From positions 147,207-211,206 of the forward strand of contig NZ_WIXM01000004.1 in assembly GCF_010993965.1 (NCBI RefSeq): a DNA stretch of 64,000 nt. The letters run 5' to 3'. Below, piece by piece: positions 18,342 to 27,435 of the stretch. A program made the translations under genes and the position numbers. Source of the stretch: Gracilibacillus sp. YIM 98692 (GTDB lineage Bacteria > Bacillota > Bacilli > Bacillales > Amphibacillaceae). Under the pieces are notes generated by a model that ran no database searches, was not told the origin of the DNA, and saw nothing but the letters and a program-made list of their open reading frames with translations. Every line of letters begins with the position of its first letter. Within the stretch, counting starts at the first letter, position 1.

Positions 18342-19109
18342 CTACATATTTTCAGCAAAGCGTATCAATTCTTCTTTTGGTAGATCCCCTAAAATAATAA
18401 TGTATATATTCCCTTTTAGGAATTCAAGTTTTGAACTTCCGTCCTTGGAAACAGTTAAATACCCTTTACCATATTTAAGCTGCATTTCAGTAATATTTGC
18501 GCTTTTCGAACCTGAACCAACAGTAGTATCATTTTCAAGAGAATTTAATGTTACCCAAAAAGATTTTTCTTGATTTGAAAACGTAAGCCGTACCTTCTTT
18601 GAAATGCTCTTTCCTTGTAGCATAAATAAATCCGCATTTTTGAATTCATAGCCTTTTGGAACGTAATCAAAGGACGGGATAGGAATATCAGATTTCATTT
18701 GAACTGCTTCTAATGTTTCTACAGACACTATACTATTGGTAATATCCAAGTCATTATTTATGTTTTCAGTAGGAGGTTTAGTTTTAGCATCATTTTCCGC
18801 TTTGTCCTTATTTCCGAAGAATAAGGAATTAATCTCTCCTGGCATTTCCTTTAATGTTTGATAAAAAGGATTAAATGCCTTCGTTTCAACCATATTCCCA
18901 AAAATAAAAGCGCCTAAAAACATTGATATAAAAACAACTGATACGTTGCGAAGAAAGGTCTTTCGATTTCTCTTTTTTTCCATAAACCTTAATTGTTTTT
19001 TTAATTTTTTCCAAGATGGGCGATAATCAGACGAGTGCTCATCTGGTTTGTTATGTACCATCTTGTCGAAAGACTCATCAAATAGACGGTCAAATTCGTC
19101 CTTATTCAT
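18342..19109 (-). CDS. anti-sigma factor-like membrane protein with DUF4367-type C terminus
   Basis: The gene overlaps the ECF sigma gene by 8 bases, the usual sigma/anti-sigma layout. The 255-aa product has a cytoplasmic N-terminal part (residues 1-50, basic), one membrane helix (about 56-76, VSVVFISMFLGAFIFG) and an external domain. The external C-terminal domain (FDYVPKGYEFKNAD..., KLEFLKGNIYIIILG, LIRFAENM) fits the DUF4367 pattern found in anti-sigma and sporulation-related membrane proteins. It probably binds and inhibits the adjacent sigma factor until an envelope signal arrives. Confidence 0.8.
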   Translation of the reverse strand: MNKDEFDRLFDESFDKMVHNKPDEHSSDYRPSWKKLKKQLRFMEKKRNRKTFLRNVSVVFISMFLGAFIFGNMVETKAFNPFYQTLKEMPGEINSLFFGNKDKAENDAKTKPPTENINNDLDITNSIVSVETLEAVQMKSDIPIPSFDYVPKGYEFKNADLFMLQGKSISKKVRLTFSNQEKSFWVTLNSLENDTTVGSGSKSANITEMQLKYGKGYLTVSKDGSSKLEFLKGNIYIIILGDLPKEELIRFAENM

Positions 19110-19668
19110 CTTGGAAACCCCATTTCATCATTTTCTTTTTTAGAACTTTTCTAGCACGGTGGAGCTTTTGCTTAATTGCTCCTTCTGTTGAATTTTGTTC
19201 TTCCGCAATTTCCTTATTAGACTTATGATCGATCCATTTTGCCTCTATAATGTTTTGGTATTCTGAATTGATCTCTAACATGCTTTCAGCAATGTTTTCT
19301 TCTAACATTTTGGCTTCAACCTTCATTTCGATTGGTTTGTCTCGTTTATTTATATCACTATTTATAACACATTCAACATCATCTTGGTTACGTATCTTTT
19401 TGTTTTTTCTAATTATATTTAAAGTTAAATTTTTAGTAACCACTCGTATCCATCCAATTAATTGTTGTTCATTCTCGATGTTAGGAGAGTTGTAAATTGT
19501 TTTTATAAAAGCTTCTTGCACTATGTCTTCGGCGGTTGAATGATCATTGATCATTTGTATAGAAACACCATAAACAAGGTTGTAAAAATCTTTGTAAACT
19601 TCTTCTTGTTGAGACCTATCCAAAGAGGCAAAATCAGTCTTAGTAAGAAGGAAAATTTTTGTCTTCAT
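19102..19668 (-). CDS. ECF RNA polymerase sigma factor
   Basis: The 188-aa product has sigma region 2 (FYNLVYGVSIQMINDHSTAEDIVQEAFIKT, with the DIVQEAF core) at about residues 27-60, and region 4 (IEAKWIDHKSNKEIAEEQNSTEGAIKQKLHRARK) at about 140-175. The ATG 19668 is preceded by AGGGAGTATCATAT. The opposite-strand promoter region contains GGTATAAT at a SigA-like position. It is divergent from the C39-like peptidase gene, whose promoter carries the CGTAACC motif, so that gene is a likely target. Confidence 0.9.
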   Translation of the reverse strand: MKTKIFLLTKTDFASLDRSQQEEVYKDFYNLVYGVSIQMINDHSTAEDIVQEAFIKTIYNSPNIENEQQLIGWIRVVTKNLTLNIIRKNKKIRNQDDVECVINSDINKRDKPIEMKVEAKMLEENIAESMLEINSEYQNIIEAKWIDHKSNKEIAEEQNSTEGAIKQKLHRARKVLKKKMMKWGFQDE

Positions 19669-19810
19669 ATATGATACTCCCTATCTTTTTTAAAATTTTT
19701 AACTGATTCTAATCTCCTATATCACTATTTTATTCTTTTATTATATTCTAGTAAAATTATACCAAAAAAATGATAGATAATGACAAATTAACATAAAACA
19801 CGTCATTTTT

Positions 19811-19840
19811 CCGTAACCATTTTGTTTTCTAGGTGTTTTA
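19811..19840 (+). promoter_or_regulatory. putative ECF sigma promoter
   Basis: CCGTAACCA (19811-19819) is followed by TGTTTTA at 19834-19840, the same spacing as at 23699-23728. It lies about 150 bases upstream of the C39-like gene, leaving a long leader with an AAGGGAGG ribosome site. Confidence 0.65.
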
Positions 19841-19987
19841 ATAATAGGTTTAGCAAATGGCTACTATTTTCTTTCTACCATACACGCCATATCTTAAGGA
19901 AAATAGGAATCAGCCAAAAAAAGGAGGGTAAGGAGATAATTAAAGCTAAGCATTTGTTATTTTTATTCTTTAAGGGAGGATCATTTT

Positions 19988-20773
19988 ATGATTAAAAAAA
20001 CGATTGTCGCATCATCATTAGTAGGAATGTTGTTAGTTAACATTGTTTCTACAACAGTATTTGCCGAGACCCCTAACAAAGCACCCGAGTATACGGGGAA
20101 CGACCAGAATACTATAACACGTGAACTTACACCAGAAGAAAGATCTGCTGCCAAGAAAAAGGAAGCGGAAGTAGAGTCTTATTTAAAAAGTAAAAAAGAA
20201 CAAGGTTCTGATGGAGGTGTAGAAGCCCAAGCGTGGTCGGCATTAGCCGTTCCTCATCATAAACAAATAGAGACGCATTGGTGCGGTCCTGCTAGTAGTT
20301 TAGCAGTAATTGATTACTTAGTTGACTCTACTCCTTCTCAAGCACAACTAGCAGATGTATGGGACCCTAACAATAATAAATATGGAATGAACACAGATCT
20401 TTATAATGGAACAACCTCACCTGATATGGCAAGATCAATTAATCACTGGATTGGTAGCAGCTGGTATGTGGCTGTATCTGAAGATAGTAAAGATAATCTT
20501 TGGAATAAAATTGTGTTTGCAACGGATTATAAACATCCTGCTAATTTGTTAGTGAATACAAAACATTTAAGTTGGTATAACGGAAAAGAATTGAGCCACT
20601 TTATTACTGCAAGAGGATATAATGATAACTATAATTATGAAGGTAAAAAAACACTCTATTTAGTTGACCCTCACTACAGTGATACTTATTCGGGTTATCA
20701 TGAAAACGAACCTTTTAATAATGTATATAATGCAGTAGCTGATCAAAGCTGGCGCGAGAATGTAGTTTACTAG
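19988..20773 (+). CDS. secreted C39-like cysteine peptidase
   Basis: ATG 19988 follows AAGGGAGGATC. A Sec signal peptide (to about VFAETP, residue 27) is followed by a charged propeptide-like region and a C39-like domain. The Cys lies in THWCGPASS (about residue 98), the His in ELSHFITARGY and the Asp in YLVDPHY, giving the Cys-His-Asp order of C39 and C39_2 peptidases. There are no transporter domains, so it is a free exported peptidase or a substrate-like relative, not a bacteriocin ABC exporter. It is divergent from an ECF sigma gene and carries the shared ECF-like promoter. Confidence 0.8.
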   Translation: MIKKTIVASSLVGMLLVNIVSTTVFAETPNKAPEYTGNDQNTITRELTPEERSAAKKKEAEVESYLKSKKEQGSDGGVEAQAWSALAVPHHKQIETHWCGPASSLAVIDYLVDSTPSQAQLADVWDPNNNKYGMNTDLYNGTTSPDMARSINHWIGSSWYVAVSEDSKDNLWNKIVFATDYKHPANLLVNTKHLSWYNGKELSHFITARGYNDNYNYEGKKTLYLVDPHYSDTYSGYHENEPFNNVYNAVADQSWRENVVY

Positions 20774-20786
20774 ATGCGAAAGTTTC

Positions 20787-20822
20787 ATCCCCTTCTTTCA
20801 TTTAAGAGAAGGGGATATTTTA
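20787..20822 (+). terminator. intrinsic terminator
   Basis: ATCCCCTTCT pairs with AGAAGGGGAT, followed by ATTTT. It sits between the C39-like gene and the lipoprotein gene. Confidence 0.8.
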
Positions 20823-20837
20823 AAAAAGGGGGATACG

Positions 20838-21899
20838 ATGAGACATCAAAAAATTCAGATGATTATTTTAGTTCTTTTCATGCTTATTGGTTGTTCAAAT
20901 GAAACAAAGAGTGTAGATGAATCAACTGAAAAACAAATCGATCAATCTATGACAGAGGAAAAGTTTATAAAAGAGACTTATAATATAAAAACTGAAAGTT
21001 TCAACGTTGCACAACCAGATATTTATTCAGATACAGTTGTATGGGCGGGAAAGAATGAAAGGAAACAAAAAGGGATAGAACGTTTAGACTCTATATTTGT
21101 TTACGACAATAGCGAAAAAGAAAATAAGCAACTTTTTAAGACGCAATTAAAAGGTCAAACTGATGAAACACAGATAAATGAAAACTGGATTTGTTGGGTT
21201 GATTGGTCTGATGAATACGCATCAAATTGGGTTATTTATGGGTATTCACGCAAAGATGATGAATTGATACAAATATATTCTTCAAATGATTCTCCAAGTC
21301 CTGATAAGGGAATCTTACCTAGATTAACTCTATCAGATAATGATTATCTTTCCTGGATTGAGAAAGTAGAGAACGAAAATACCATAAAAAATGAAGTGAA
21401 GTTAGTTCATTTACCTACAAAAGAAATTAAGGCCATTTCAGACGTTAATTACGGTCAATCTATTGCTCATATTTCAAATAATTATCTCGTATGGTCGAGC
21501 GAAAAAAGCATCTATATCTATTCGTTGCAAGAAGAGGAGATAGTTGAAACCATTAACACTAATCAACTAGTTAATTTTCCAAAAGTGAACAATGATTATG
21601 TTGTATGGCAGGAGTTAGGGTCTGAGGGTCCAAGTGATTCAACTTTAAAAATAAAACAAATAGATATGGATGATAAGCCAATAGAAGTCGTCTTTAAAGG
21701 GAATATGTTTTTTTATGATATTGGTCATGATTATTTAGTCTGGCAAACCGGTGAAGAAATAAGGGCTTACTCGATAAAAACAAAAGAAACCAAGAGTTTA
21801 GGTGATGGATTTTTGCCATACATAAGAGGAAATAAAGTAGTCTGGGAGCAAGGTGAAGAGGATGATTATGTAATATTTAAAGTCGCTGAACTACAATAA
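20838..21899 (+). CDS. lipoprotein with predicted beta-propeller repeats
   Basis: ATG 20838 follows AAAGGGGGATAC. The N terminus is a lipoprotein signal with lipobox LIGC (Cys about residue 19). The mature part has repeating units built around a Trp strand (DTVVWAGK, NWICWVDW, YLSWIEKV, YLVWSSEK, YVVWQELG, YLVWQTGE, KVVWEQGE). The spacing of about 40-50 residues is that of a TolB/WD40-like propeller. It is surface-attached and could bind a ligand or partner of the neighbouring exported proteins. No enzyme motif is seen. Confidence 0.75.
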   Translation: MRHQKIQMIILVLFMLIGCSNETKSVDESTEKQIDQSMTEEKFIKETYNIKTESFNVAQPDIYSDTVVWAGKNERKQKGIERLDSIFVYDNSEKENKQLFKTQLKGQTDETQINENWICWVDWSDEYASNWVIYGYSRKDDELIQIYSSNDSPSPDKGILPRLTLSDNDYLSWIEKVENENTIKNEVKLVHLPTKEIKAISDVNYGQSIAHISNNYLVWSSEKSIYIYSLQEEEIVETINTNQLVNFPKVNNDYVVWQELGSEGPSDSTLKIKQIDMDDKPIEVVFKGNMFFYDIGHDYLVWQTGEEIRAYSIKTKETKSLGDGFLPYIRGNKVVWEQGEEDDYVIFKVAELQ

Positions 21900-21940
21900 A
21901 TATAATACAATGTTCTAGTCGGAATGAAGTTACTATATTA

Positions 21941-21992
21941 AAAGGCACGTTGCCCAATTTCAATCAGGGTAGCGCGTCTTTTTGCTTTTTTT
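21941..21992 (+). terminator. intrinsic terminator
   Basis: An imperfect stem of GGCACG-TTGCCC against GGGTAG-CGCGTC is followed by TTTTTGCTTTTTTT. Confidence 0.65.
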
Positions 21993-22137
21993 GTGTTTGG
22001 TTTCCTCTCAGCTTCATGTGTGTATATTTACAAACGAAATTTAAAAATTTTTTTAAAAAACCATAAATTATGAATTAGTTTTCAAACTATTGACGTCTTA
22101 CTTGTGAGTGCTCTTTTATGGTTAAGGAGGGAAATAG

Positions 22138-22734
22138 GTGGATTATTTAAATGCTAATGACTTGCAATATAACAAAAAAACGGAAACGGAGCAGTTAAGT
22201 TCCTCCGAGTTGAGCTTTGAAAAAATTATGAATGATTACGGTACTGAAATTAAAAGGTTGGTATATAGCTATTTAAAAAACAACAGCGATGCGGAAGATG
22301 TAACACAAGATGTTTTTGTAACGGTATATCAAAAATGGAATACGTTTCGAGGACAATCAACCATTCGAAGTTGGATTTATTCGATTGCAATTAATAAGAG
22401 TAAGGATCACTTGCGGAGTTGGAAAGGTCGTAGCCATAAGTTAAATGAAAAGTTAAGGCGTTTCAAAGCTTCTTCTGAAAACCAAGTTACACCGGAGGAC
22501 CAGTTAATCGAAAAAAATAGTAATAATTTATTACTGAATCAAGTAATGTCTTTACCAATAAAATACCGTGAAGTAATTATCCTCCATTATTTTAAAGAGT
22601 TTTCAGTTAAAGAAATTGCAGAAACATTATCTACAAAAGAAACCACCATAAGAACACGATTAAATCGTGGCCGCAACAAAATTAAAGATTTAATCCAATC
22701 TGAAAGAGGTGAGGAAGTATGGAAAAGAAATTAA
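22138..22734 (+). CDS. ECF RNA polymerase sigma factor
   Basis: A GTG start at 22138 follows AAGGAGGGAAATAG. The 198-aa product has region 2 (LVYSYLKNNSDAEDVTQDVFVTVYQKW, then WIYSIAINKSKDHLR) at about residues 40-100 and region 4 (YREVIILHYFKEFSVKEIAETLSTKE) at about 142-190. It overlaps the next gene by 16 bases, as expected of a sigma/anti-sigma pair. It sits between two groups of exported-protein genes with a common ECF-like promoter and is a strong candidate for the sigma that reads it. Confidence 0.9.
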   Translation: MDYLNANDLQYNKKTETEQLSSSELSFEKIMNDYGTEIKRLVYSYLKNNSDAEDVTQDVFVTVYQKWNTFRGQSTIRSWIYSIAINKSKDHLRSWKGRSHKLNEKLRRFKASSENQVTPEDQLIEKNSNNLLLNQVMSLPIKYREVIILHYFKEFSVKEIAETLSTKETTIRTRLNRGRNKIKDLIQSERGEEVWKRN

Positions 22735-23498
22735 AACAGTTAAAGGAAACATATGAAAGTCAGATCGGTACAACATTTACAAGCAAAGACAAAGCAAATG
22801 TGTATCGTAAAATTCAATCCGCTCAAGATAAAAGTCGTTTTAACTTATTGAATAAAGTCCCTAAGACGTTAACAGTTATAACATATAGTCTCATGGTTGT
22901 TTTAATTTTAGGGATCGCTTCCCATCAGTTGGAACTAATTCCAAAAGTCACTAATGGCGGAGAGGGACAAACACCACAAATCAAAGAACCGCCAATCAAG
23001 AAACCAATAGATGAATCAATAAAGAAACCGACTACAGATGATATAGAGGAAGAAAACACTCAAGATGAAACCTCCGAAACAATAAATACAAAGATGCAAT
23101 TATCTTCAGAATTAGAGGAAATTTATAAAGAATATGAACAACAAAAAAACGACACCCTTTTAGAAGGATTAACCCCAATAGATGTATTTAAATTGTACTT
23201 TCATGCCATTAATAAGAAAGACTCAGACACTATTTACGCTCTCTATATAAAGGGTGAAAATTTTGGTACTCCTTCTAAGAAAGAGTATTTTGACGATCTT
23301 GACTTTTATGAATCCCCTTATACAGAAGATGCTGAAAATGATGAACTACATCAAGTTGATGAATTTACAATTCAATATCCTGATGAAAACAGAGCAGTAG
23401 TAGCATGGGAAAGTTCGAGGGGATCTACTCGTACCTTTCAGTTAATACACGATACTGATAAAAATGTTTGGAAAGTTAATTGGCTACCGTTTCAATAA
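22719..23498 (+). CDS. membrane protein, probable anti-sigma factor
   Basis: It starts inside the sigma gene (ATG 22719 after GAGGTGAGGAAGT). The 259-aa product has a basic N-terminal cytoplasmic part, one membrane helix (about residues 52-72, VITYSLMVVLILGIA) and a Pro/Lys/Glu-rich linker with repeated KKP units. A C-terminal domain of about 110 residues (GLTPIDVFKLYFHAINKKD..., VWKVNWLPF) resembles NTF2-like lipoprotein domains. The layout fits a transmembrane regulator of the sigma factor. Confidence 0.75.
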   Translation: MEKKLKQLKETYESQIGTTFTSKDKANVYRKIQSAQDKSRFNLLNKVPKTLTVITYSLMVVLILGIASHQLELIPKVTNGGEGQTPQIKEPPIKKPIDESIKKPTTDDIEEENTQDETSETINTKMQLSSELEEIYKEYEQQKNDTLLEGLTPIDVFKLYFHAINKKDSDTIYALYIKGENFGTPSKKEYFDDLDFYESPYTEDAENDELHQVDEFTIQYPDENRAVVAWESSRGSTRTFQLIHDTDKNVWKVNWLPFQ

Positions 23499-23521
23499 GG
23501 TGTGGTGATCATAACTCAATT

Positions 23522-23572
23522 GAAAAAACATGCACTTATCTTTAATTTTACAAAGTTAGGTGTGTGTTTTTT
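23522..23572 (+). terminator. intrinsic terminator
   Basis: AAAACATGCACTTATCTTT pairs imperfectly with AAAGTTAGGTGTGTGTTTT and ends in a run of eight Ts. Confidence 0.65.
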
Positions 23573-23698
23573 TTGCTTGGCTGGTATATCAGCATTTATA
23601 CGGATTGATTCTTACAATTTAATGACATGCTCACTAATAATAAGAATACACTTATAAAATGTTAATCTATGAAAGTGTGAAGAAAAAATATTTTTAAA

Positions 23699-23728
23699 CC
23701 GTAACCAATCACGCTCCTGATTGTTCTA
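23699..23728 (+). promoter_or_regulatory. putative ECF sigma promoter
   Basis: CCGTAACCA (23699-23707) and TGTTCTA (23722-23728) match the element at 19811-19840 with identical spacing. It lies 40 bases upstream of the subtilisin start. Confidence 0.65.
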
Positions 23729-23768
23729 TATATGTAACTAAGTAAAGTGAATTAGAAAGGGGAGCGTT

Positions 23769-24926
23769 ATGAAGCGTTTATTAACAATAATCACATCTTT
23801 ATTCTTCATTTTAGCTATTACATCCACTAGTTTTGCTTCAGAAGTAGATGGAACACCAAATTTTAAGGATTATTTAGTATCTTTTGACAATGATGAAGTT
23901 GATGTTAATCTAATTAAGAATTACGGTGGGGAAGTAAAAAGACAGTATCAGTACATGCCTGTTGTTTCAGTTAAATTGTCGGAGAAAGCAGCAAAAGCAT
24001 TAGCAAAGAATGCAAAGGTTGAATACATCGAACCAGACGGTAGAGTTAAAGCTATTGGGCAAGAAACTCCTTGGGGAGTTCCACATGTGAAAGCTACGGA
24101 AGTTCAAGAAAGTGGTATAACAGGAACTGGTGTTAAGGTAGGTGTTTTAGACACGGGTGTAGATTTCTTGCACGAAGATTTAAATGTAAGTGGTGGAGCT
24201 ACGTTTGTCTCAGATACGGATAATTATATGGACGACAACGGTCACGGAACACATGTAGCGGGAACTGTTGCAGCTCAAAATAATACCATTGGAGTTATTG
24301 GTGTGGCACCAAAAGTAGAACTCTATGGAATTAAAGTTTTAGACCAATCTGGCTACGGAAGTTATAGTGATGTAATTGCAGGTATCGAATGGGCAACTAC
24401 AAACAATTTAGATATTCTAAACATGAGTTTTTCAGGGGAAACAGGATCTCGTACGTTACAAAGAGCTTTAGATAATGCTTATAATTCAGGAGTTCTTCTT
24501 GTAGGAGCTGCGGGTAATAACGGGTTTGATAGAAAGGGGAATGTTGGGTATCCAGCTAAATACGATTCTGTAATAGCGGTAGGTGCTATTGATCAACAAA
24601 ATAATAGAGCAGATTTTTCAAGTGTCGGACGCGAATTAGAAATAATGGCACCTGGCGTTACCATTAAAAGTACTATACCAGGAGGGTATGCTTTCAGTAG
24701 CGGAACATCAATGGCTGCACCACACGTAGTGGGTGTAGCGGCTTTACTATCGGAGAGTAGCCCCGAATTAGATAATATTCAAGTTCGAAATCGTTTAAAT
24801 GATACCGCTACTAATTTAGGAGATTCTTTTTATTTCGGAAATGGGTTAGTAGATGCCCAAGCAGCAATAAGCACTTTAGAAACAACATCAACTAAAGGTA
24901 ACGGGACAAAGAAACCAAAGAAATAA
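23769..24926 (+). CDS. secreted subtilisin-like serine protease (S8)
   Basis: ATG 23769 follows GAAAGGGGAGCG. The order is signal peptide (residues 1-24), inhibitor I9-type propeptide (about 33-90, YLVSFDND to YIEPDGRV), and S8 domain. The catalytic residues are Asp128 (VLDTGVD), His159 (NGHGTHVAGT) and Ser314 (GTSMAAPH), with oxyanion Asn250 (AAGNN). The mature enzyme of about 280 aa has AprE/subtilisin length, plus a short Lys-rich tail. It is an extracellular protease and may process the neighbouring secreted proteins. It is controlled by the shared ECF-like promoter. Confidence 0.95.
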   Translation: MKRLLTIITSLFFILAITSTSFASEVDGTPNFKDYLVSFDNDEVDVNLIKNYGGEVKRQYQYMPVVSVKLSEKAAKALAKNAKVEYIEPDGRVKAIGQETPWGVPHVKATEVQESGITGTGVKVGVLDTGVDFLHEDLNVSGGATFVSDTDNYMDDNGHGTHVAGTVAAQNNTIGVIGVAPKVELYGIKVLDQSGYGSYSDVIAGIEWATTNNLDILNMSFSGETGSRTLQRALDNAYNSGVLLVGAAGNNGFDRKGNVGYPAKYDSVIAVGAIDQQNNRADFSSVGRELEIMAPGVTIKSTIPGGYAFSSGTSMAAPHVVGVAALLSESSPELDNIQVRNRLNDTATNLGDSFYFGNGLVDAQAAISTLETTSTKGNGTKKPKK

Positions 24927-24945
24927 CAGAGATATTTCTTAAAAT

Positions 24946-24974
24946 CGCTACCTTTTTGGTTCTAATGTGTTTTA
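24946..24974 (+). promoter_or_regulatory. putative ECF sigma promoter, variant -35
   Basis: CGCTACC (24946-24952) in place of CGTAACC, then TGTTTTA (24968-24974) at exactly the same spacing as the other three elements. It lies 79 bases upstream of the secreted protein gene at 25053. Confidence 0.5.
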
Positions 24975-25052
24975 CAAATGAGATGTGAAAAAAAAGGGGG
25001 ATAAAAAGAGGTAAGTATCAATGGATTAAAAAATTAATGAGGAGGATATTGA

Positions 25053-26474
25053 ATGAAAAATTCTTTAATAACGTTGAAGTTATCTGTTGTTTTGTTGGCG
25101 GCTGTTTTAACATTAGGGATATTTATTCCGACTTCTTTTGTACATGCAGATGCCCCTGATTATATTGAGGGTGATGTAATGGGCGAAAAGGATAAAAGCA
25201 TAAAGGACTCAAAAAGTAAATCTAAAGCTAAGTTTAAGAAATCTGAAATATCAATAGATAATGGTGAAATCACGATTGATGGAAAAGTAAAATACAATAA
25301 TGAAAAATTGAATATTTCACTAGACGGAAAAATATTACCAATTGAAAAAGGAGAAGAGGGAGATCGCGTATTATTCGGTGATCTTACGGTTAATTCTGGG
25401 AGTGAAAACTTAAAATTTTTACAATTAAAAGTTGATAAATATTATAAAAACAATAAAGCTTCTATTAACATTCTATTAGAACACAAAAATACAAATGAGG
25501 TGTTAGTATTTCAAATTGAAATAAAAGAGGATATATTTGATAACCTCTCGCAAGCTGCTCAAACTAACGCTGATTCGTTAAGTAAAGAACAGTTATCACA
25601 AAAAATCATTGAATTGGATAGAGCACAGAGAAACAAAAGAAGTAGCTTACCAGAACTTGAAGATACATTTGAAGATTCCGCTTCATCCGACGAATTTACT
25701 ACTATGGATACTGATATTTCTTACGTTAGTCGTTCAGAGTTAAGAAGGCTTATAAGTGATTTGGAAAGCGCAGGATATTACACATGGTTAGATTACTCTA
25801 ATTATTCCTTGCCTCAAGATCTAGTCTCTACAGAAGGCAATTTTAAAAATGTTAGTGGTAATAATCGACTCTATGGTAATGGGTATAAAGATGCGTACGG
25901 AGCCTATCTAGTTGGTATTAGCACTGTAGATGTCAATAGTTATTCTTATACAAGCCCTAAGCGAGTTGTATTACAACACACATTAAGAGATGCAGTAACA
26001 GTAAAGTATGACCCTGGCACCAATAAAGTAAAACTCTATAAAAAGCAAAGAGGGATTAAATTTGATGACATTGATATCGCCTTAGGAAAACTAGATGATG
26101 ATAATGTTTTTACAAATCATAATCCAAATGGTCAACTCAATAAACCTACTAGTAGCACTCCGTATGCAGCAAAAATGTTGCTTTCTTTAGTTCCATACGG
26201 TGGTACGGTTTCATCTGTGTGGGATTACTTACAATCTTTAGAATCAAAACCAACTATGTCACTTGGTCAGACTTATTACTACGCAAGTGATATAGAAGAG
26301 CAAAAAACTGAGAATGATGGCGATGTAATCAGAAATATCAGCTCTGGCAGTAATGATTTATATATGGGTATTCCTGGTGATTACTTTAACCTTAAAGGTG
26401 AAGTGAGTGATTACTATTCTAATGGTTATACTTGGAGTTGGGGTTGGAACTTTACTTATAAACCTAACTTCTAA
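25053..26474 (+). CDS. large secreted protein, paralogue of 15034-16374
   Basis: ATG 25053 follows GAGGAGGATATTG. A signal peptide ends near VHADAP (residue 33). A charged Lys/Ser stretch (about 45-65) precedes a domain of about 115 residues shared with the protein at 15034 (FGDLTVNSGSENLKF). A central helical region has KRSSLPELEDTFED (about 195-210), possibly a cleavage site. The C-terminal domain (about 225-473) is Tyr/Ser/Asn-rich and ends SWGWNFTYKPNF. The order secreted protein then membrane protein (26595) mirrors 15034/17151. Function unknown; effector or adhesin are both possible. Confidence 0.65.
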   Translation: MKNSLITLKLSVVLLAAVLTLGIFIPTSFVHADAPDYIEGDVMGEKDKSIKDSKSKSKAKFKKSEISIDNGEITIDGKVKYNNEKLNISLDGKILPIEKGEEGDRVLFGDLTVNSGSENLKFLQLKVDKYYKNNKASINILLEHKNTNEVLVFQIEIKEDIFDNLSQAAQTNADSLSKEQLSQKIIELDRAQRNKRSSLPELEDTFEDSASSDEFTTMDTDISYVSRSELRRLISDLESAGYYTWLDYSNYSLPQDLVSTEGNFKNVSGNNRLYGNGYKDAYGAYLVGISTVDVNSYSYTSPKRVVLQHTLRDAVTVKYDPGTNKVKLYKKQRGIKFDDIDIALGKLDDDNVFTNHNPNGQLNKPTSSTPYAAKMLLSLVPYGGTVSSVWDYLQSLESKPTMSLGQTYYYASDIEEQKTENDGDVIRNISSGSNDLYMGIPGDYFNLKGEVSDYYSNGYTWSWGWNFTYKPNF

Positions 26475-26497
26475 TAATTAATCAAAACATGTTATAT

Positions 26498-26547
26498 CGC
26501 TGTTATCTCCTTCTTAAAAGTAAGGGGGGGTGACAGCGTTTTTATTT
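26498..26547 (+). terminator. intrinsic terminator
   Basis: CGCTGTTATCTCC pairs with GGGGTGACAGCG, followed by TTTTTATTTT, between the secreted and membrane protein genes. The membrane gene may therefore have its own promoter or depend on read-through. Confidence 0.8.
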
Positions 26548-26594
26548 TGTAAGAAACTCAGTTACAATAACTTCAAAGGGAAGGTGAGGTTATT

Positions 26595-27269
26595 ATGGTT
26601 AAACGATATTTTAAACAGATATTATTTCTAATCATACTTATTGCTGTTCTTGTTTTTGGTGTTAAACAATATCACGAAAAGAAAATGTACGAAGAATACA
26701 TCTCGCATGTGATTACTAATAATTCTCAAGAGTTGATAGAAGGAATTGTGCAAACTAATACTATTTATGATGAGAGCCTCGACAACAACGAATTAACTTC
26801 TCAACAACTAAAATTATTAAGTATGTATAGCACAGATATCTTACAAGATTTCCAGTATAATTTAGGATTAGCTCAACAATTCAGTCTATATGCAGGTGAT
26901 GGCGACACAGAGAAAATAAAAGAGGATTTACAAGAAATAGATCAATTTTATAACCATTTATTAAATAACGAACTGAAAACAAGAGAAAGTGAAGGAATGG
27001 TATATGAGTTAGATCCGACTTTGAAAGAAAAATTGACACATATCAACGAATTAAACAAACTATGGTTAGATTCAATATATACGGATATTGAAGAAGTAAG
27101 CAAACACGGTGACGAATTCGTATTTAATACTAGACAATTCCAAGAAAAACATGGTAACAACACGATATCTAGTCGGATTTGGATTGATATATTAATTGAA
27201 TTAAGTGAAATTCACAAAGACTACTTAAATAATAACGAACTTTTTAGTATAAGCGAGGTTTTAAATTAA
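26595..27269 (+). CDS. membrane-anchored helical protein, paralogue of 17151-17882
   Basis: ATG 26595 follows AAGGGAAGGTGAGG. It has one N-terminal membrane helix (residues about 8-24) and an external helical domain of about 195 aa. Shared blocks with the 17151 protein include YEEYI after the anchor, LDPTLKEKLTHINELNKLW, and IDILIELSEIHKDYL near the end. It is shorter than its paralogue by about 19 residues, mostly in the middle. It is encoded next to the paralogous secreted protein and is probably its functional partner. Confidence 0.65.
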   Translation: MVKRYFKQILFLIILIAVLVFGVKQYHEKKMYEEYISHVITNNSQELIEGIVQTNTIYDESLDNNELTSQQLKLLSMYSTDILQDFQYNLGLAQQFSLYAGDGDTEKIKEDLQEIDQFYNHLLNNELKTRESEGMVYELDPTLKEKLTHINELNKLWLDSIYTDIEEVSKHGDEFVFNTRQFQEKHGNNTISSRIWIDILIELSEIHKDYLNNNELFSISEVLN

Positions 27270-27435
27270 AGGGCGTAATGATAAAAAAATGTACGTTTGA
27301 AATAAAGATTAACGATATATTTGATTAAAGGAAGGGGAAAAGTGGAATCTACTTCTGCTATTTGGATTCGACGAACTGTTCTTATACAGGTACAAAAAAG
27401 TAAAAAGGTCGAAGCATTTATGAATACTACGACTC

